Below are positions 31,893-39,573 of a stretch of 42,520 nucleotides of DNA, piece by piece. How positions within the stretch are numbered: the stretch's first letter is position 1; each line of letters opens with the position of its first letter. Made by a program: the position numbers and the translations under genes. The notes below the pieces were generated by a model. It saw only the letters and a program-made list of their open reading frames with translations, had not been told where the DNA came from and ran no database searches. Origin of the DNA: a virus; the IMG/VR virus record IMGVR_UViG_3300043313_001107, positions 1 through 42,520 of that record; one strand, 5' to 3'.

Positions 31893-32207
31893 ATGTTTAC
31901 CGATCCAGAACGCATCCTCTTGCTGGCCGTCATCGTTGCGGGATCCCTGCAACTGGCGAAGTTGTTTCTTCCCCTGCTAAATGGCTGGGGAGGCGTTCTG
32001 GGCAATGCCACACTGACGGCCGTGGGATTGTTTGTGGTCTTTCGCTTTGAGCTCACCTGGACGACGCTGGCCACCTATCTCCTGATAGGACTCGCGGCGG
32101 CCGGCATCCACGGGACCGCGACCAAGATCAGCGACTATCCCAGCCCACACGAGAACCCCACACCCAGCGGAACGCCGGCACAAAACTATAAGGTTCATAT
32201 CGAGTAG
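31893..32207 (+). CDS. Holin-like membrane protein
   Basis: A 104-residue protein with GGAG near the ATG. It has three predicted membrane helices (ILLLAVIVAGSLQLAKLFLP, LTAVGLFVVF, LATYLLIGLAAAGIHG) and a polar Pro-rich tail (YPSPHENPTPSGTPAQ), the architecture of many phage holins. It is the last gene before a terminator and ends the structural block. The holin assignment is by profile only. Confidence 0.55.
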   Translation: MFTDPERILLLAVIVAGSLQLAKLFLPLLNGWGGVLGNATLTAVGLFVVFRFELTWTTLATYLLIGLAAAGIHGTATKISDYPSPHENPTPSGTPAQNYKVHIE

Positions 32208-32237
32208 AGCGCGCAGACGCTGCATCCTCTCTGATTA

Positions 32238-32280
32238 GCCCTTTCCCAAGGATGCCACAGGCGGAAAGGGGCATATTTTT
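32238..32280 (+). terminator. Intrinsic terminator ending the late region
   Basis: Arm GCCCTTTCC (32238-32246) pairs with GGAAAGGGGC (32263-32272) with one bulged G, followed by ATATTTTT. It lies about 30 bases past the holin-like gene and just before a new promoter, so it separates the late transcript from the next block. Confidence 0.7.
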
Positions 32281-32284
32281 GCGC

Positions 32285-32313
32285 TTGACACGACTACTAG
32301 ACGCGAGTAGTTT
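32285..32313 (+). promoter_or_regulatory. Promoter with internal operator for the RHH gene
   Basis: TTGACA (32285-32290), a 17-base spacer and TAGTTT (32308-32313) form a sigma-70-type promoter. Within it, ACTACT-N7-AGTAGT (32293-32311) is a perfect inverted repeat, positioned so that a bound dimer would block RNA polymerase. The start of transcription is expected at about 32320, the A of the ATG, which implies a leaderless message. The likely repressor is the ribbon-helix-helix protein encoded immediately downstream. Confidence 0.65.
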
Positions 32314-32319
32314 TGAGAA

Positions 32320-32511
32320 ATGGCAGCTAAAACCTATGCAGTACACACGCAAGAGGAGAACATTAGGCGGATGGATCAACACGCCACCCGCCTGAGACGG
32401 AGCCGCAATTCTCTAATGAACGAAGCAATCGAAATGTGGCTGGAGTATTACGACGCGGATTTGCTGGAAGAAATCAAGCGCAACAACAGAAAGAAAGCGG
32501 GACAACGTTGA
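32320..32511 (+). CDS. Ribbon-helix-helix transcription regulator
   Basis: A 63-residue protein of the Arc/MetJ/CopG class. The strand KTYAVHTQEENIRRMDQHAT leads into helix one, and RRSRNSLMNEAIEMWLEYYD gives the second helix with the typical 'RS.LMNEAI..WL' pattern. The family binds DNA as dimers through a beta ribbon. It sits directly under a promoter containing a perfect inverted repeat and leads the 32320-34487 set, pointing to autorepression. No ribosome-binding site precedes the ATG, in line with a leaderless start. Confidence 0.75.
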   Translation: MAAKTYAVHTQEENIRRMDQHATRLRRSRNSLMNEAIEMWLEYYDADLLEEIKRNNRKKAGQR

Positions 32512-32897
32512 TGATGAATACCACCCCGACCCGCTACTACATGCCCCGCAATCGCCACAAGCAGGGAGTGATGGAGTGGCAGGGAGAGAAGATCAAGGTA
32601 GATGACGGTATCCAACCCCTGCTTTTAGCCTTTAACCGCTTCGAGAACATCGCAACGAACTCCTCTTGTATCGGGGGAAAAGGGGAAAAGGGATTTGTGG
32701 GATTTGTAGGCGATAAGGCCAAGCATGTTAAGGAGCTATACCGCGCACTTGGCCCGGTCCTGGGTGAGTTTGGGGTCAGCGTCGAACTCAACAGAGCCGC
32801 CGATGGAACCACCTGGGGATGTGTGCGATGGAACCCCGAAGACTTCGACTTACTTTTAACAACAATTGAATTGATGGCAGGGAAAGAGGCACGATGA
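32511..32897 (+). CDS. Hypothetical protein linked to the ATPase
   Basis: A 128-residue protein starting at ATG 32511, overlapping the regulator stop codon, and overlapping the ATPase gene by four bases. The text (QGEKIKVDDGIQPLLLAFNR, NIATNSSCIGGKGEKGFVGF, VKELYRALGPVLGEFGVSVE, DFDLLLTTIELMAG) has a tRNA wybutosine- or Taw3-like rhythm ('N..SC.GG', 'GFVGF') but is short and lacks a proven family. Its constant coupling to the ATPase suggests a shared role. Confidence 0.55.
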   Translation: MMNTTPTRYYMPRNRHKQGVMEWQGEKIKVDDGIQPLLLAFNRFENIATNSSCIGGKGEKGFVGFVGDKAKHVKELYRALGPVLGEFGVSVELNRAADGTTWGCVRWNPEDFDLLLTTIELMAGKEAR

Positions 32898-34297
32898 GAA
32901 TTATTCGGCTGCAGGGAAGCAACGTAAAGAAGATCAAGGTAATCGACATTACCCCTAACAAGTATGTGAACCGCATCAGCGGAGGCAATGGCACAGGGAA
33001 GACCACAACCCTGGACATGATTGAAATGGTTTTGGTTGGCGGCAAGAGCATCCCCAGCCGCCCCGTTCGCACCGGAGCCGCGCGCGCCCAGATCAAGGTT
33101 GACATGGGGGAGGACTCGAGAACAGAGGTTGTACTTACCCGCCAATTCTTCGAGGGATCCGCCAAGCGCGCTGGCCGTCTCCACGTAGAGCAGATGCCTG
33201 GAGCGGATGCCACGGAGCTCCAGGAGCGCCGGCAGAAGATCACCACACCGGATGAGCTCGAAGACGCGCTATTGAAACAGGTCAGCTTTGACCCGCTGGA
33301 GTTTATGCGGATGAAACCGAAGGAGCAATATCACATCCTTCGCCGCATCTCCACCCCTGATATCGACATGGACGCGCTGGACGAGAAGATACAAGGCGAG
33401 TTTGACGCGCGCACCATTGCCGGCCGCAAGCGCGACCAGCTAGAGGCCCAGCGCGATGCTATCCAGATCCCCGAAGGTCTCCCCACCGAGCCCCGCGACG
33501 TGAAAGGCATGACGGAGGAACTTGCCCAGGTTAGCAACTACAACCTGGAGATTGAACGCGAGAGGCGCGAACGCGAGGATTACCAGCGCGAATACGAAAG
33601 GATGAAAGAAGCCACTAGATCACGCGCGGACCGTCTTGGAGAATTGCGCCTCGAGATTGAGCGGATGGAGATAGCACTTCGCCAAGACCTTGACCGCTTG
33701 GTAGAGATGGAGAAGACGGAGAAGGCATGGGAGCCCCTGGCAGAGCCGAAGGATGCCGCCGCACTCGCCGCGCAGATCGAGGAAGCCCGAATCCTTAACC
33801 GAGCGATCGAGCGCGGCCAGATGCGCGCCAAGATTGACGCTGATTACAAGGTGGCGCATGAGGAATGGAGCAAGCTGGACGCGGCCGTGAAGGAAGGCGA
33901 ACGCCGCAAGAAGGAAGCCATTGCCCACGCGAAGTATCCCGTCGAAGGTCTGGGGTTTGGCAATCAGGAAGTGATGTATAACAACCTACCGTTTGAACAG
34001 GCCAGCAACGCCGAACAGATCAAGGTCAGCGCAGCCATAGGCATGACGACTAACCGCAAGGTCCGAGTCATGAGGATCAAGGACGGGAGCCTATTGGATG
34101 ATGCCAGCCTCGCCATCATCGCGGATATGGCCCACGAGCGCGATTTCCAAGTTTTCATAGAATGTGTCGATTTGACGGGCAATGTTGGTTTCTACATGGA
34201 AGACGGCGAAGTAAAGACCGTCAACGATGAGCCCCTGGACAAACTCCCAGAGGCAAAGACGGCAAAGAAGGCCACCAAAAAGAAAGTGAGCAAGTAA
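32894..34297 (+). CDS. RecF/Rad50-like AAA ATPase
   Basis: A 467-residue protein. Walker A GGNGTGKTT lies at residues 30-38 in an N-terminal sheet typical of SMC/RecF heads. A charged coiled coil follows (about 200-260 and 300-350: ERERREREDYQREYERMKEA). The C-terminal head shows SNAEQIKVSAAIG where the ABC signature is expected and RVMRIKDGSLLDD where Walker B is expected; the usual acidic pair is degenerate. Related phage ATPases act in recombination or replication, sometimes with a nuclease partner, which is not seen next to it. Coupled to the 128-residue gene. Confidence 0.75.
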   Translation: MRIIRLQGSNVKKIKVIDITPNKYVNRISGGNGTGKTTTLDMIEMVLVGGKSIPSRPVRTGAARAQIKVDMGEDSRTEVVLTRQFFEGSAKRAGRLHVEQMPGADATELQERRQKITTPDELEDALLKQVSFDPLEFMRMKPKEQYHILRRISTPDIDMDALDEKIQGEFDARTIAGRKRDQLEAQRDAIQIPEGLPTEPRDVKGMTEELAQVSNYNLEIERERREREDYQREYERMKEATRSRADRLGELRLEIERMEIALRQDLDRLVEMEKTEKAWEPLAEPKDAAALAAQIEEARILNRAIERGQMRAKIDADYKVAHEEWSKLDAAVKEGERRKKEAIAHAKYPVEGLGFGNQEVMYNNLPFEQASNAEQIKVSAAIGMTTNRKVRVMRIKDGSLLDDASLAIIADMAHERDFQVFIECVDLTGNVGFYMEDGEVKTVNDEPLDKLPEAKTAKKATKKKVSK

Positions 34298-34298
34298 T

Positions 34299-34487
34299 AT
34301 GCACGATAGCAATAACTGGCAATTCGCCGTCACCCTGGGAGCCATAGTGGTAGGCGTGTTCATTAACAACCGGAAGGCTGACGATGTACGCAGGGAACTG
34401 CATACCGATATCAGCCTGTTGACCGGAAAGTTTATTGACCTGATTGATCGACTGGCAAAGGTCGAGGCCAAGTTGGAACCCAAGTGA
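34299..34487 (+). CDS. Small membrane-anchored coiled-coil protein
   Basis: A 62-residue protein: a short polar start, one hydrophobic span (FAVTLGAIVVGVFI) and a charged helix (DDVRRELHTDISLLTGKFID) ending VEAKLEPK. It starts one base after the ATPase stop codon. Such one-span coiled-coil proteins occur in many phages (for example holin or spanin partners), but nothing marks a role here. The region 34488-34650 holds no convincing gene. Confidence 0.55.
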   Translation: MHDSNNWQFAVTLGAIVVGVFINNRKADDVRRELHTDISLLTGKFIDLIDRLAKVEAKLEPK

Positions 34488-34650
34488 TCGAGATTGCGGC
34501 GAAGGACTAAACCCGGAGCCGCAGGGCGTGGCGGATGGACGCGGGAGAGCAATCGAACGCATGAAGTTGCTACGCAGGTTACGGGAGTGGGCAACATACT
34601 AGTTGTTGTTCACTCCCCACCTAACTTAAGACCGGAGAAAAGACGAAGGA

Positions 34651-35214
34651 ATGTTCACCCTGGACCAATCCCCAATCAGGTATTACCACCGCGACGGTAA
34701 GCCGATCCTGGACAATGAACTACTGACCGCCGCCGAACAGTGGGGAATCATGTTCGAGGACAGCGCGGCCCGGATCGTAGGCAGCACCAAAACACTTTAC
34801 GGAGAACGCCTGAGTACCGTATGGCTGGGAATGGATCATAACTGGGGATGGGGAAAACCCCTGCTATTCGAGACCATGTTATTTGCCCCAACGAAACCGC
34901 TCCGATTCTCCCGCGAGTATGGGGAATGGCTGTTGAACGATATGCGCGAACATTTCACGCGCGGGTCCAAAAGAACCATGCCCGAAGACTTAAAACTGGA
35001 GTTTGAGGAACGACAGAAGCGCGAAGCCTACAACAAAAAACACTTCCCAGACGACCAGCTTCAAATCCGCTACACCACGGAGAACGAAGCGCGAGACAAG
35101 CACGAAGAACTAACAATGCAATGCCTGATACCGCCACGATGGAGACATTTTCTGTTGTGGACGGTTGGCCGGCAAGAGACCTGGAGACGCTGGGACGATG
35201 AAGACGACGACTAA
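34651..35214 (+). CDS. Hypothetical protein, 187 residues
   Basis: A 187-residue protein with AAGGA before the ATG. The first part (SPIRYYHRDGKPILDNELLT, AAEQWGIMFEDSAARIVGST) is alpha/beta; then a Trp-rich, basic-acidic C-terminal part (WRHFLLWTVGRQETWRRWDD). There are no cysteines of a metal-binding pattern and no membrane span. No family is recognised. It overlaps the next gene by 17 bases. Confidence 0.55.
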   Translation: MFTLDQSPIRYYHRDGKPILDNELLTAAEQWGIMFEDSAARIVGSTKTLYGERLSTVWLGMDHNWGWGKPLLFETMLFAPTKPLRFSREYGEWLLNDMREHFTRGSKRTMPEDLKLEFEERQKREAYNKKHFPDDQLQIRYTTENEARDKHEELTMQCLIPPRWRHFLLWTVGRQETWRRWDDEDDD

Positions 35215-35764
35215 CCAAGACACCAAAGAAATGATGACTACACTGTTGGACCTCGCTAAACATCAGCGCGAGAGTTTCAAGTACAGCGGAGACGAACAGA
35301 TGTTGCCGATGGCGTTCATCTACGGAGATGAAATCACCATAATGATGTTGGGCTGGAAGGACAACAAAGAGAAGTACCAGATGGCCGCATCCGCCAATAT
35401 GATGGCGCGCACCCGCAAGGCCCAGAGCCTTAGTTTCGTCACAGATTCTCGCTGGATCAATTCAGATGCCTATGGGAAGTATTACAACCTACCCAGCCCC
35501 AAAGAAATGGGAGTAGAGAAATTCATGGCCCACTATCGCCGCACCCTTGCAGCGTTTGGTGGAGAGATGAAGAACCTACCCCGCGAGTTATGGGGTGAAG
35601 CCGTTACAGTCTTTACCAATGGCCCAGGCATCCCGCTCACCATTCAGATGGCACCGTACAGGGAAGGACCGAAGGACACGATTGAATGGTTGCCGGCTGA
35701 TCCTAAATGGGACGGCCCAGACAACAAGAGCAAATCCGACATGCTAACCGATTGGTGGAGTTGA
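35198..35764 (+). CDS. Hypothetical protein, 188 residues
   Basis: A 188-residue protein starting at ATG 35198 in the tail of the preceding gene. Predicted alpha/beta: helix (KEMMTTLLDLAKHQRESF), strand-rich core (MLPMAFIYGDEITIMMLGWK, QSLSFVTDSRWINSD) and a Pro/Asp-rich end. The 'A.....VTDSRW' pattern resembles small phage proteins of unknown role. Coupled to the next gene by close spacing. Confidence 0.55.
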   Translation: MKTTTNQDTKEMMTTLLDLAKHQRESFKYSGDEQMLPMAFIYGDEITIMMLGWKDNKEKYQMAASANMMARTRKAQSLSFVTDSRWINSDAYGKYYNLPSPKEMGVEKFMAHYRRTLAAFGGEMKNLPRELWGEAVTVFTNGPGIPLTIQMAPYREGPKDTIEWLPADPKWDGPDNKSKSDMLTDWWS

Positions 35765-35765
35765 G

Positions 35766-35978
35766 ATGCCATTCCCCGCGACCAAAGCGAAGCTGATCGA
35801 GGCCGGTTACAAGTACCTCGCAAACAAAACGTGCCCGTGTGGATCCAGCATGGAGCTCTGGTTAACGCCGAACGGAGCCACTATGCCTATGAACCCCATG
35901 AGTGGCGACGAAGATCCTGCAGTCTCCCACTTTTCCGATTGTCCAAAAGCCGCGCAATTCAGGAGAAACAAAAAATGA
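35766..35978 (+). CDS. Small putative metal-binding protein
   Basis: A 70-residue protein. CPCGSSMELWLTPNG and a later HFSDCPKA give a Cys-x-Cys pair with a distal His/Cys, a common layout in phage zinc-binding proteins ('C.C....E.W.TP.G..MPM'). It ends overlapping the next gene's ATG. Role unknown. Confidence 0.55.
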   Translation: MPFPATKAKLIEAGYKYLANKTCPCGSSMELWLTPNGATMPMNPMSGDEDPAVSHFSDCPKAAQFRRNKK

Positions 35979-36184
35979 TGGACTACAACCTTGCAGGACT
36001 CGCACTCATTGCGTTCCTTGTTTTGTTCCTACCATCCACCGGACTCATTCACCGCCGCGCGCGCGCACTGGCAACAAGAGCAAAGCAGCAAGCAGACTCC
36101 AGAGAACTCCGAGAGTTACTACATGCGGAGGCTTATCGCGTGTTAGATGAAGAACGAAATTCAGAAGCAAATCAAACGCGATGA
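35975..36184 (+). CDS. Small membrane protein
   Basis: A 69-residue protein (start ATG 35975): one membrane helix (LAGLALIAFLVLFLPSTGLI) followed by a basic-charged coiled segment (RRARALATRAKQQADSRELR). Start overlaps the previous stop codon. An inner-membrane anchor with a cytoplasmic helix is likely; function unknown. Confidence 0.55.
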   Translation: MMDYNLAGLALIAFLVLFLPSTGLIHRRARALATRAKQQADSRELRELLHAEAYRVLDEERNSEANQTR

Positions 36185-36537
36185 CGGAAAGGCAGAGCCG
36201 AAGCATGGAAGGAAAGGTAAACGAAAATATGCTATCCCTGCAGCAAATCATGGATCGAGTTGCGGCTGGCATGACGAAAGAAGAGGCCACAACGCTACTC
36301 GCGGAGCAGGTTGCCGAGATTGTAAAGCTGGGAGTATCGGAGGAAGAGGCCACCCGCAGGATCCTTGCGAATATCGGATACTTCGCCGGCTACTACAGCC
36401 AGGAGATAGCAGATCGAGCCTATGACCTGTTTAACACGGAACATCCGATTTTTGGCAGGACTCACCCCACTCCAGAGGAAGCCTTACGCCTGGGGATGGA
36501 GTGGGGAAAGCGCAGCCGCGAGAGGAGCCAACCTTGA
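36181..36537 (+). CDS. Hypothetical helical protein
   Basis: A 118-residue protein whose ATGA start overlaps the previous stop codon. Two similar helical blocks occur (MLSLQQIMDRVAAGMTKEEA, IVKLGVSEEEATRRILANIG), suggesting an internal helical repeat. It has a polar C-terminus. No family is recognised. Its 3' end carries the ribosome-binding site of the next gene. Confidence 0.55.
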   Translation: MTERQSRSMEGKVNENMLSLQQIMDRVAAGMTKEEATTLLAEQVAEIVKLGVSEEEATRRILANIGYFAGYYSQEIADRAYDLFNTEHPIFGRTHPTPEEALRLGMEWGKRSRERSQP

Positions 36538-36854
36538 CCAACTATGACGACCTGACGCCAGAAGAACGGATCCACCTGGAGCTCACACCAGAAGAGAGGC
36601 AGAGGATTCAAGCCTTTGTTACGGAGGCCACGGCAAAGGCTCAAGAGGTTAAAAAACTATTTGGAAGCGGAACGCGCGGGATGATGATGTTCGCGTTTGC
36701 CATGCATACGTTACAAATCGCGCATCCAGTCCTATTCGACAATGCCGACATAGCGGAGCGGATGGCCGAATGGTTCGCGGCTGGAGCCCCTGAAGATTTA
36801 CGCAACATTGCAGACAAGATCATTGCTCGATGCACGAAAGGAAAGCCAAATTGA
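36534..36854 (+). CDS. Hypothetical helical protein, TTG start
   Basis: A 106-residue protein. The TTG at 36534 overlaps the upstream stop codon and is preceded by GAGAGGAG at proper distance; a GTG at 36501 is the alternative. All-helical composition (TPEERIHLELTPEERQRIQA, FVTEATAKAQEVKKLFGSG, DNADIAERMAEWFA). The repeated TPEER motif is notable. No family is recognised. Confidence 0.5.
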   Translation: MTNYDDLTPEERIHLELTPEERQRIQAFVTEATAKAQEVKKLFGSGTRGMMMFAFAMHTLQIAHPVLFDNADIAERMAEWFAAGAPEDLRNIADKIIARCTKGKPN

Positions 36855-37186
36855 GCGAACCGCAGGATAAGCCGACAGGAATCAACTTCTGGGTGCAGGG
36901 TATAGTTGCCGCGCGCAACGGGAAGCCATACGTCCAACTCTCCAATCAGGACGCCATGATCGCACAGCTAACCATTGCCGAGGCGCGCAGCATCGCCCTG
37001 GACCTCTTCCGCGCAGCCAGCTACGCCGAGGCCGACGCGATGTTACATGGATTTTTCAAGAAGATGGATTTACCGATGGCAGCGTTAGGCGCGCTAATGA
37101 TCGACTTCCGCGACTTCCGCCACGCCCTGGACATGGAGAAGGTGGACACCCGCTACTCAGATCCAGACACGGGGGAAGAAGTTTGA
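36851..37186 (+). CDS. Hypothetical protein, TTG start
   Basis: A 111-residue protein starting at TTG 36851 (TTGA overlap) with AAAGGA before it; an ATG seven codons earlier is also open. The first half is beta-rich (GINFWVQGIVAARNGKPYVQ), the second helical (AEARSIALDLFRAASYAEAD). No family is recognised. Confidence 0.55.
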   Translation: MSEPQDKPTGINFWVQGIVAARNGKPYVQLSNQDAMIAQLTIAEARSIALDLFRAASYAEADAMLHGFFKKMDLPMAALGALMIDFRDFRHALDMEKVDTRYSDPDTGEEV

Positions 37187-37404
37187 GTTTCACATGCCCA
37201 GTCTGCCACCGCGTCAGCTACAACCCAAACGACGAGAGCGCGGGATACTGTGGCCACTGTCATGCGTTCACCGGAACCCCGAATTACGAGCCATACAACA
37301 GGAGGCCCGATGGACAACAGCGATTTAGCAGCCGCAGCCCTGAAACCCGACCTGAGAGCGAAGTGCAATTGTCGGATGCAGACGAAGATGGGGAAACCAA
37401 GTAA
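37183..37404 (+). CDS. Zinc-ribbon protein
   Basis: A 73-residue protein starting at TTG 37183 in a TTGA overlap. FTCPVCHRVSYNPNDESAGY and CGHCHAF form a four-cysteine zinc ribbon in the first 30 residues; the rest is polar and disordered. The 'CP.C.R.S.NPND...GYCG.CH..T' pattern is a known small phage zinc ribbon of unknown function. It overlaps the next gene by 95 bases. Confidence 0.6.
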   Translation: MSFTCPVCHRVSYNPNDESAGYCGHCHAFTGTPNYEPYNRRPDGQQRFSSRSPETRPESEVQLSDADEDGETK

Positions 37405-37525
37405 AACGTGCCAGAAGTGCCACGGCACCGGAACCGTAACAGCATGTAAAGATTGCGAGGCAAGCGGATGGAGCAGAGTACAGAACAAGATATGCCCGAA
37501 ATGCGCCGGGACCGGACACACCTAA
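37310..37525 (+). CDS. DnaJ-type cysteine-rich small protein
   Basis: A 71-residue protein with AGGAGG before the ATG at 37310. CNCRMQ, CQKCHGTGTVTACKDCEASG and CPKCAGTGHT are repeats of the CxxCxGxG zinc motif of the DnaJ central domain. No J domain is present, so it is a free-standing zinc module. Overlaps both neighbours. Likely protein-binding by analogy with DnaJ. Confidence 0.6.
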   Translation: MDNSDLAAAALKPDLRAKCNCRMQTKMGKPSKTCQKCHGTGTVTACKDCEASGWSRVQNKICPKCAGTGHT

Positions 37526-38313
37526 CCAATTGCGACCAGTGCGCTGGCACCGGAATACTCAGAGGCGGAATCGTTTGCGGATGCCGCGAGGAAGATGACA
37601 CCGCCACCAGGAGGAGAGCCCAGATGGGAGTTTGCCCCGTAGCACACCCGCTCCGCCAGGACATACAGGCGCCGCCGAAGTTTATGCAGCATCTCCCAAT
37701 CGACAAGCGCGGCTATCCTTGCCCGTGGTTCATTGAATGGGTTGGAGGAGAGCCAGAGTTTCGCGCGGCTGACGGTCGCAAGCTGGTGAAGGCGATCAAT
37801 CAGAGACTTTGCTGGACTTGCGGAAATCCGTTATTCGGAGAAGAAGTGTTTGTGATCGGTCCAATGTGCTTGGTTAACCGCGTGAGCTCCGAGCCGCCCA
37901 GCCACAGGGAATGTGCCATCTATTCCGCAACCAATTGCCCGTTCCTATCGAAGCCCCAGATGGTACGGCGAACGGACGGACTCCCAGAAATGAAGGTTGC
38001 CGCCGCTGGGGTGATGATCGAGCGGAACCCAGGCGTATCCCTGCTGTACTACACTCGCCGGCATACCCTGATATCCAGCCCACACCTACCAAGCAAAGGC
38101 GCAAACGCAGGAGTCCTATTCAGACTGGGAAGGCCATTCAAAACGGAATGGTTCGCCCGTGGGAGGCCAGCCACGCGCGCGGAGATACTGGAGAGCATCG
38201 AGACCGGCTTACCGCTCCTGAGAGCCACAGCAGAGCAGCATGACGGCCCTGAAGGTGTGGCCGCTCTGGAGATGCAGGTACAGGAGGCCATGAGGCTGAT
38301 ACCCCGATGCTGA
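37468..38313 (+). CDS. Protein with N-terminal zinc motif, conserved phage type
   Basis: A 281-residue protein. The start is placed at ATG 37468 (GAGG 7 bases before) because the N-terminal part holds CDQCAGTGILRGGIVCGC, a CxxCxGTG zinc motif like that of the gene before it. A second possible start at 37624 has an even better GGAGGAG. From there on: HPLRQDIQAPPKFMQHLPID, RGYPCPWFIEW, and two CxxC-type clusters (LCWTCGNPLFGEEVFVIGPM, ATNCPFLSKPQM), as in a phage family of unknown function. It may carry two or three zinc sites. Confidence 0.6.
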   Translation: MEQSTEQDMPEMRRDRTHLTNCDQCAGTGILRGGIVCGCREEDDTATRRRAQMGVCPVAHPLRQDIQAPPKFMQHLPIDKRGYPCPWFIEWVGGEPEFRAADGRKLVKAINQRLCWTCGNPLFGEEVFVIGPMCLVNRVSSEPPSHRECAIYSATNCPFLSKPQMVRRTDGLPEMKVAAAGVMIERNPGVSLLYYTRRHTLISSPHLPSKGANAGVLFRLGRPFKTEWFARGRPATRAEILESIETGLPLLRATAEQHDGPEGVAALEMQVQEAMRLIPRC

Positions 38314-38768
38314 CAGGCCACCCCTTCAAGCTGATCCAGCTAAGGCAAAATGCAAGGGTGCCTTGGACGGCCTTTACTGCAGTATCGCCAGAGGATTATG
38401 GATGGCTGACAGAATACCGATGGTCTCTCAACATCTCAGGAAGCAACCGCCTGTATGCCTATACCAGCATTTTGGAAAATGGGAAATGGCGATACATAGG
38501 GATGCACCGCCTGATTGTTCAGCACAACGGCACAATAGCTGATGATGAGGTAGCAGACCACCGGAACGGCTACACCCTAGACAATCGGAGATGTAATCTC
38601 AGGCCAGCGTCAGAAGGTGTAAACAGACGCAACCGTTACCCCTTCGAGCCCATCCAGTCAGACGAGCCATACCCGCCGCCTTATGCTCCACCCACTGGCC
38701 CATTACTCCCGTCTGGAGTGGCCTACTACTACAACAAAGAGTATGGGGTGTGGCGCATCGCCCCGTAA
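38307..38768 (+). CDS. HNH endonuclease
   Basis: A 153-residue protein, start overlapping the preceding gene. The N-terminal WLTEYRWSLNISGSNRLYAY is the substrate-side strand-turn common to HNH enzymes. The core is MHRLI (67), VADHRNGYTLDNRRCNLRP (83-100). The C-terminal 40 residues (PYPPPYAPPTGPLLPSGVAY) form a Pro-rich linker into a short AP2-like or NUMOD remnant ending YNKEYGVWRI. Last gene of the rightward block, with a palindromic hairpin 10 bases past its stop codon. Confidence 0.85.
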   Translation: MLTGHPFKLIQLRQNARVPWTAFTAVSPEDYGWLTEYRWSLNISGSNRLYAYTSILENGKWRYIGMHRLIVQHNGTIADDEVADHRNGYTLDNRRCNLRPASEGVNRRNRYPFEPIQSDEPYPPPYAPPTGPLLPSGVAYYYNKEYGVWRIAP

Positions 38769-38778
38769 CACGCAAGAA

Positions 38779-38805
38779 AGCCTCTGGGAACACTTCCCAA
38801 AGGCT
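38779..38805. terminator. Convergent hairpin containing palindrome copy 4
   Basis: AGCCT-C-TGGGAA-CAC-TTCCCA-A-AGGCT: an 11-bp stem with one mismatch and a 3-base loop, in the gap between the rightward HNH gene and the leftward genes. It contains an exact copy of the TGGGAA-N3-TTCCCA palindrome at 38785-38799. It may serve as a two-sided terminator or a protein site; no T-run is adjacent. Confidence 0.55.
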
Positions 38806-38842
38806 CACCCTTGCGCCAGCCTAGCAGCCAGTTTGCCCCCGC

Positions 38843-39184
38843 TTAGAGACCTCGCGAGTTTGGATTGTATTGATTCAGCGCGTTAACTATCCGCATGGCC
38901 AGACTTCGAGATGTGCAAGTGGCCACAATCTCCCCGTTCCTTGTAATCGTGCGAACGTCGAAGCCGATCCGAAAGGCAGGACGGGGAGGCAGGTCGGGAA
39001 TGTTCCCCCGTTCCCGCGCGTCAATCATCGCGTCGTCTATCGTCTCGCCGCGACCCAGTTCCTTGGCCGCACTGAAGACGAAGAAGCCGCCGACACCCAG
39101 CCCAGGCACAACCGCAGGAGCGAAGACTTGAGCCTCCGCCAGCAATTGCAGCGCGCGCCGATGATCCAAAGGTTTATCGCTCAT
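38843..39184 (-). CDS. Hypothetical protein
   Basis: A 113-residue protein, coupled to the upstream gene by an ATGA overlap. An N-terminal helix (RRALQLLAEAQVFA), a Gly/Val-rich middle (PGLGVGGFFVFSAAKELGRG) and a C-terminal strand-helix (TITRNGEIVATCTSRSLAMR) fit a small alpha/beta fold like others in phage accessory regions. No family is recognised. It is the last leftward gene before the convergent hairpin. Confidence 0.55.
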   Translation of the reverse strand: MSDKPLDHRRALQLLAEAQVFAPAVVPGLGVGGFFVFSAAKELGRGETIDDAMIDARERGNIPDLPPRPAFRIGFDVRTITRNGEIVATCTSRSLAMRIVNALNQYNPNSRGL

Positions 39185-39573
39185 ACAGGTTCATCCTTGT
39201 CTATGAAGTAATCCAAATTACGATCCTGCAAATCCTCCGTAGTATCGACAGCACACCCGATAAGCTCCTCCAACTCCTGAGACAACGCCCACAGTTTGCT
39301 TTGAACCGCCGCCATCTGGCGATAAAGAGATTGCGCCTCGTCCCGCTGTTCATCAGTCAATTCTTCGGCCATATTGGAACCCCCAGCGCAAGCCATCGCC
39401 GCCAGATCATTAGCCTCGTAAAGAGGATCAACAATAATCCCGTTTTCGCAGCCATCCGCCACAACACTGCAGATGGAATTACCCATAATAAAAACAGCGT
39501 CAGGCACGTTTAGAACGTGGTTTATTGCGTGTTGAAGAATAAGCACAGCCTCTTGATGACCCAGCTTGGCCAT
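39181..39573 (-). CDS. Hypothetical protein
   Basis: A 130-residue protein with AAAGGGG before the ATG at 39573. A helical start (HQEAVLILQHAINHVLNVPD), a middle with two Cys (MGNSICSVVADGCENGII) and an acidic helical end (EELTDEQRDEAQSLYRQMAA, LSQELEELIGCAVDT). No family is recognised. It is part of the leftward set that includes the 49-residue protein upstream. Confidence 0.55.
   Translation of the reverse strand: MAKLGHQEAVLILQHAINHVLNVPDAVFIMGNSICSVVADGCENGIIVDPLYEANDLAAMACAGGSNMAEELTDEQRDEAQSLYRQMAAVQSKLWALSQELEELIGCAVDTTEDLQDRNLDYFIDKDEPV

Noticed and set aside
34494-34700. Open frame between the coiled-coil membrane protein and the next gene
   Set aside because: Arg/Pro-rich, no ribosome-binding site, and it overlaps the start of a better-supported gene. 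The stretch 34488-34650 is left unassigned.
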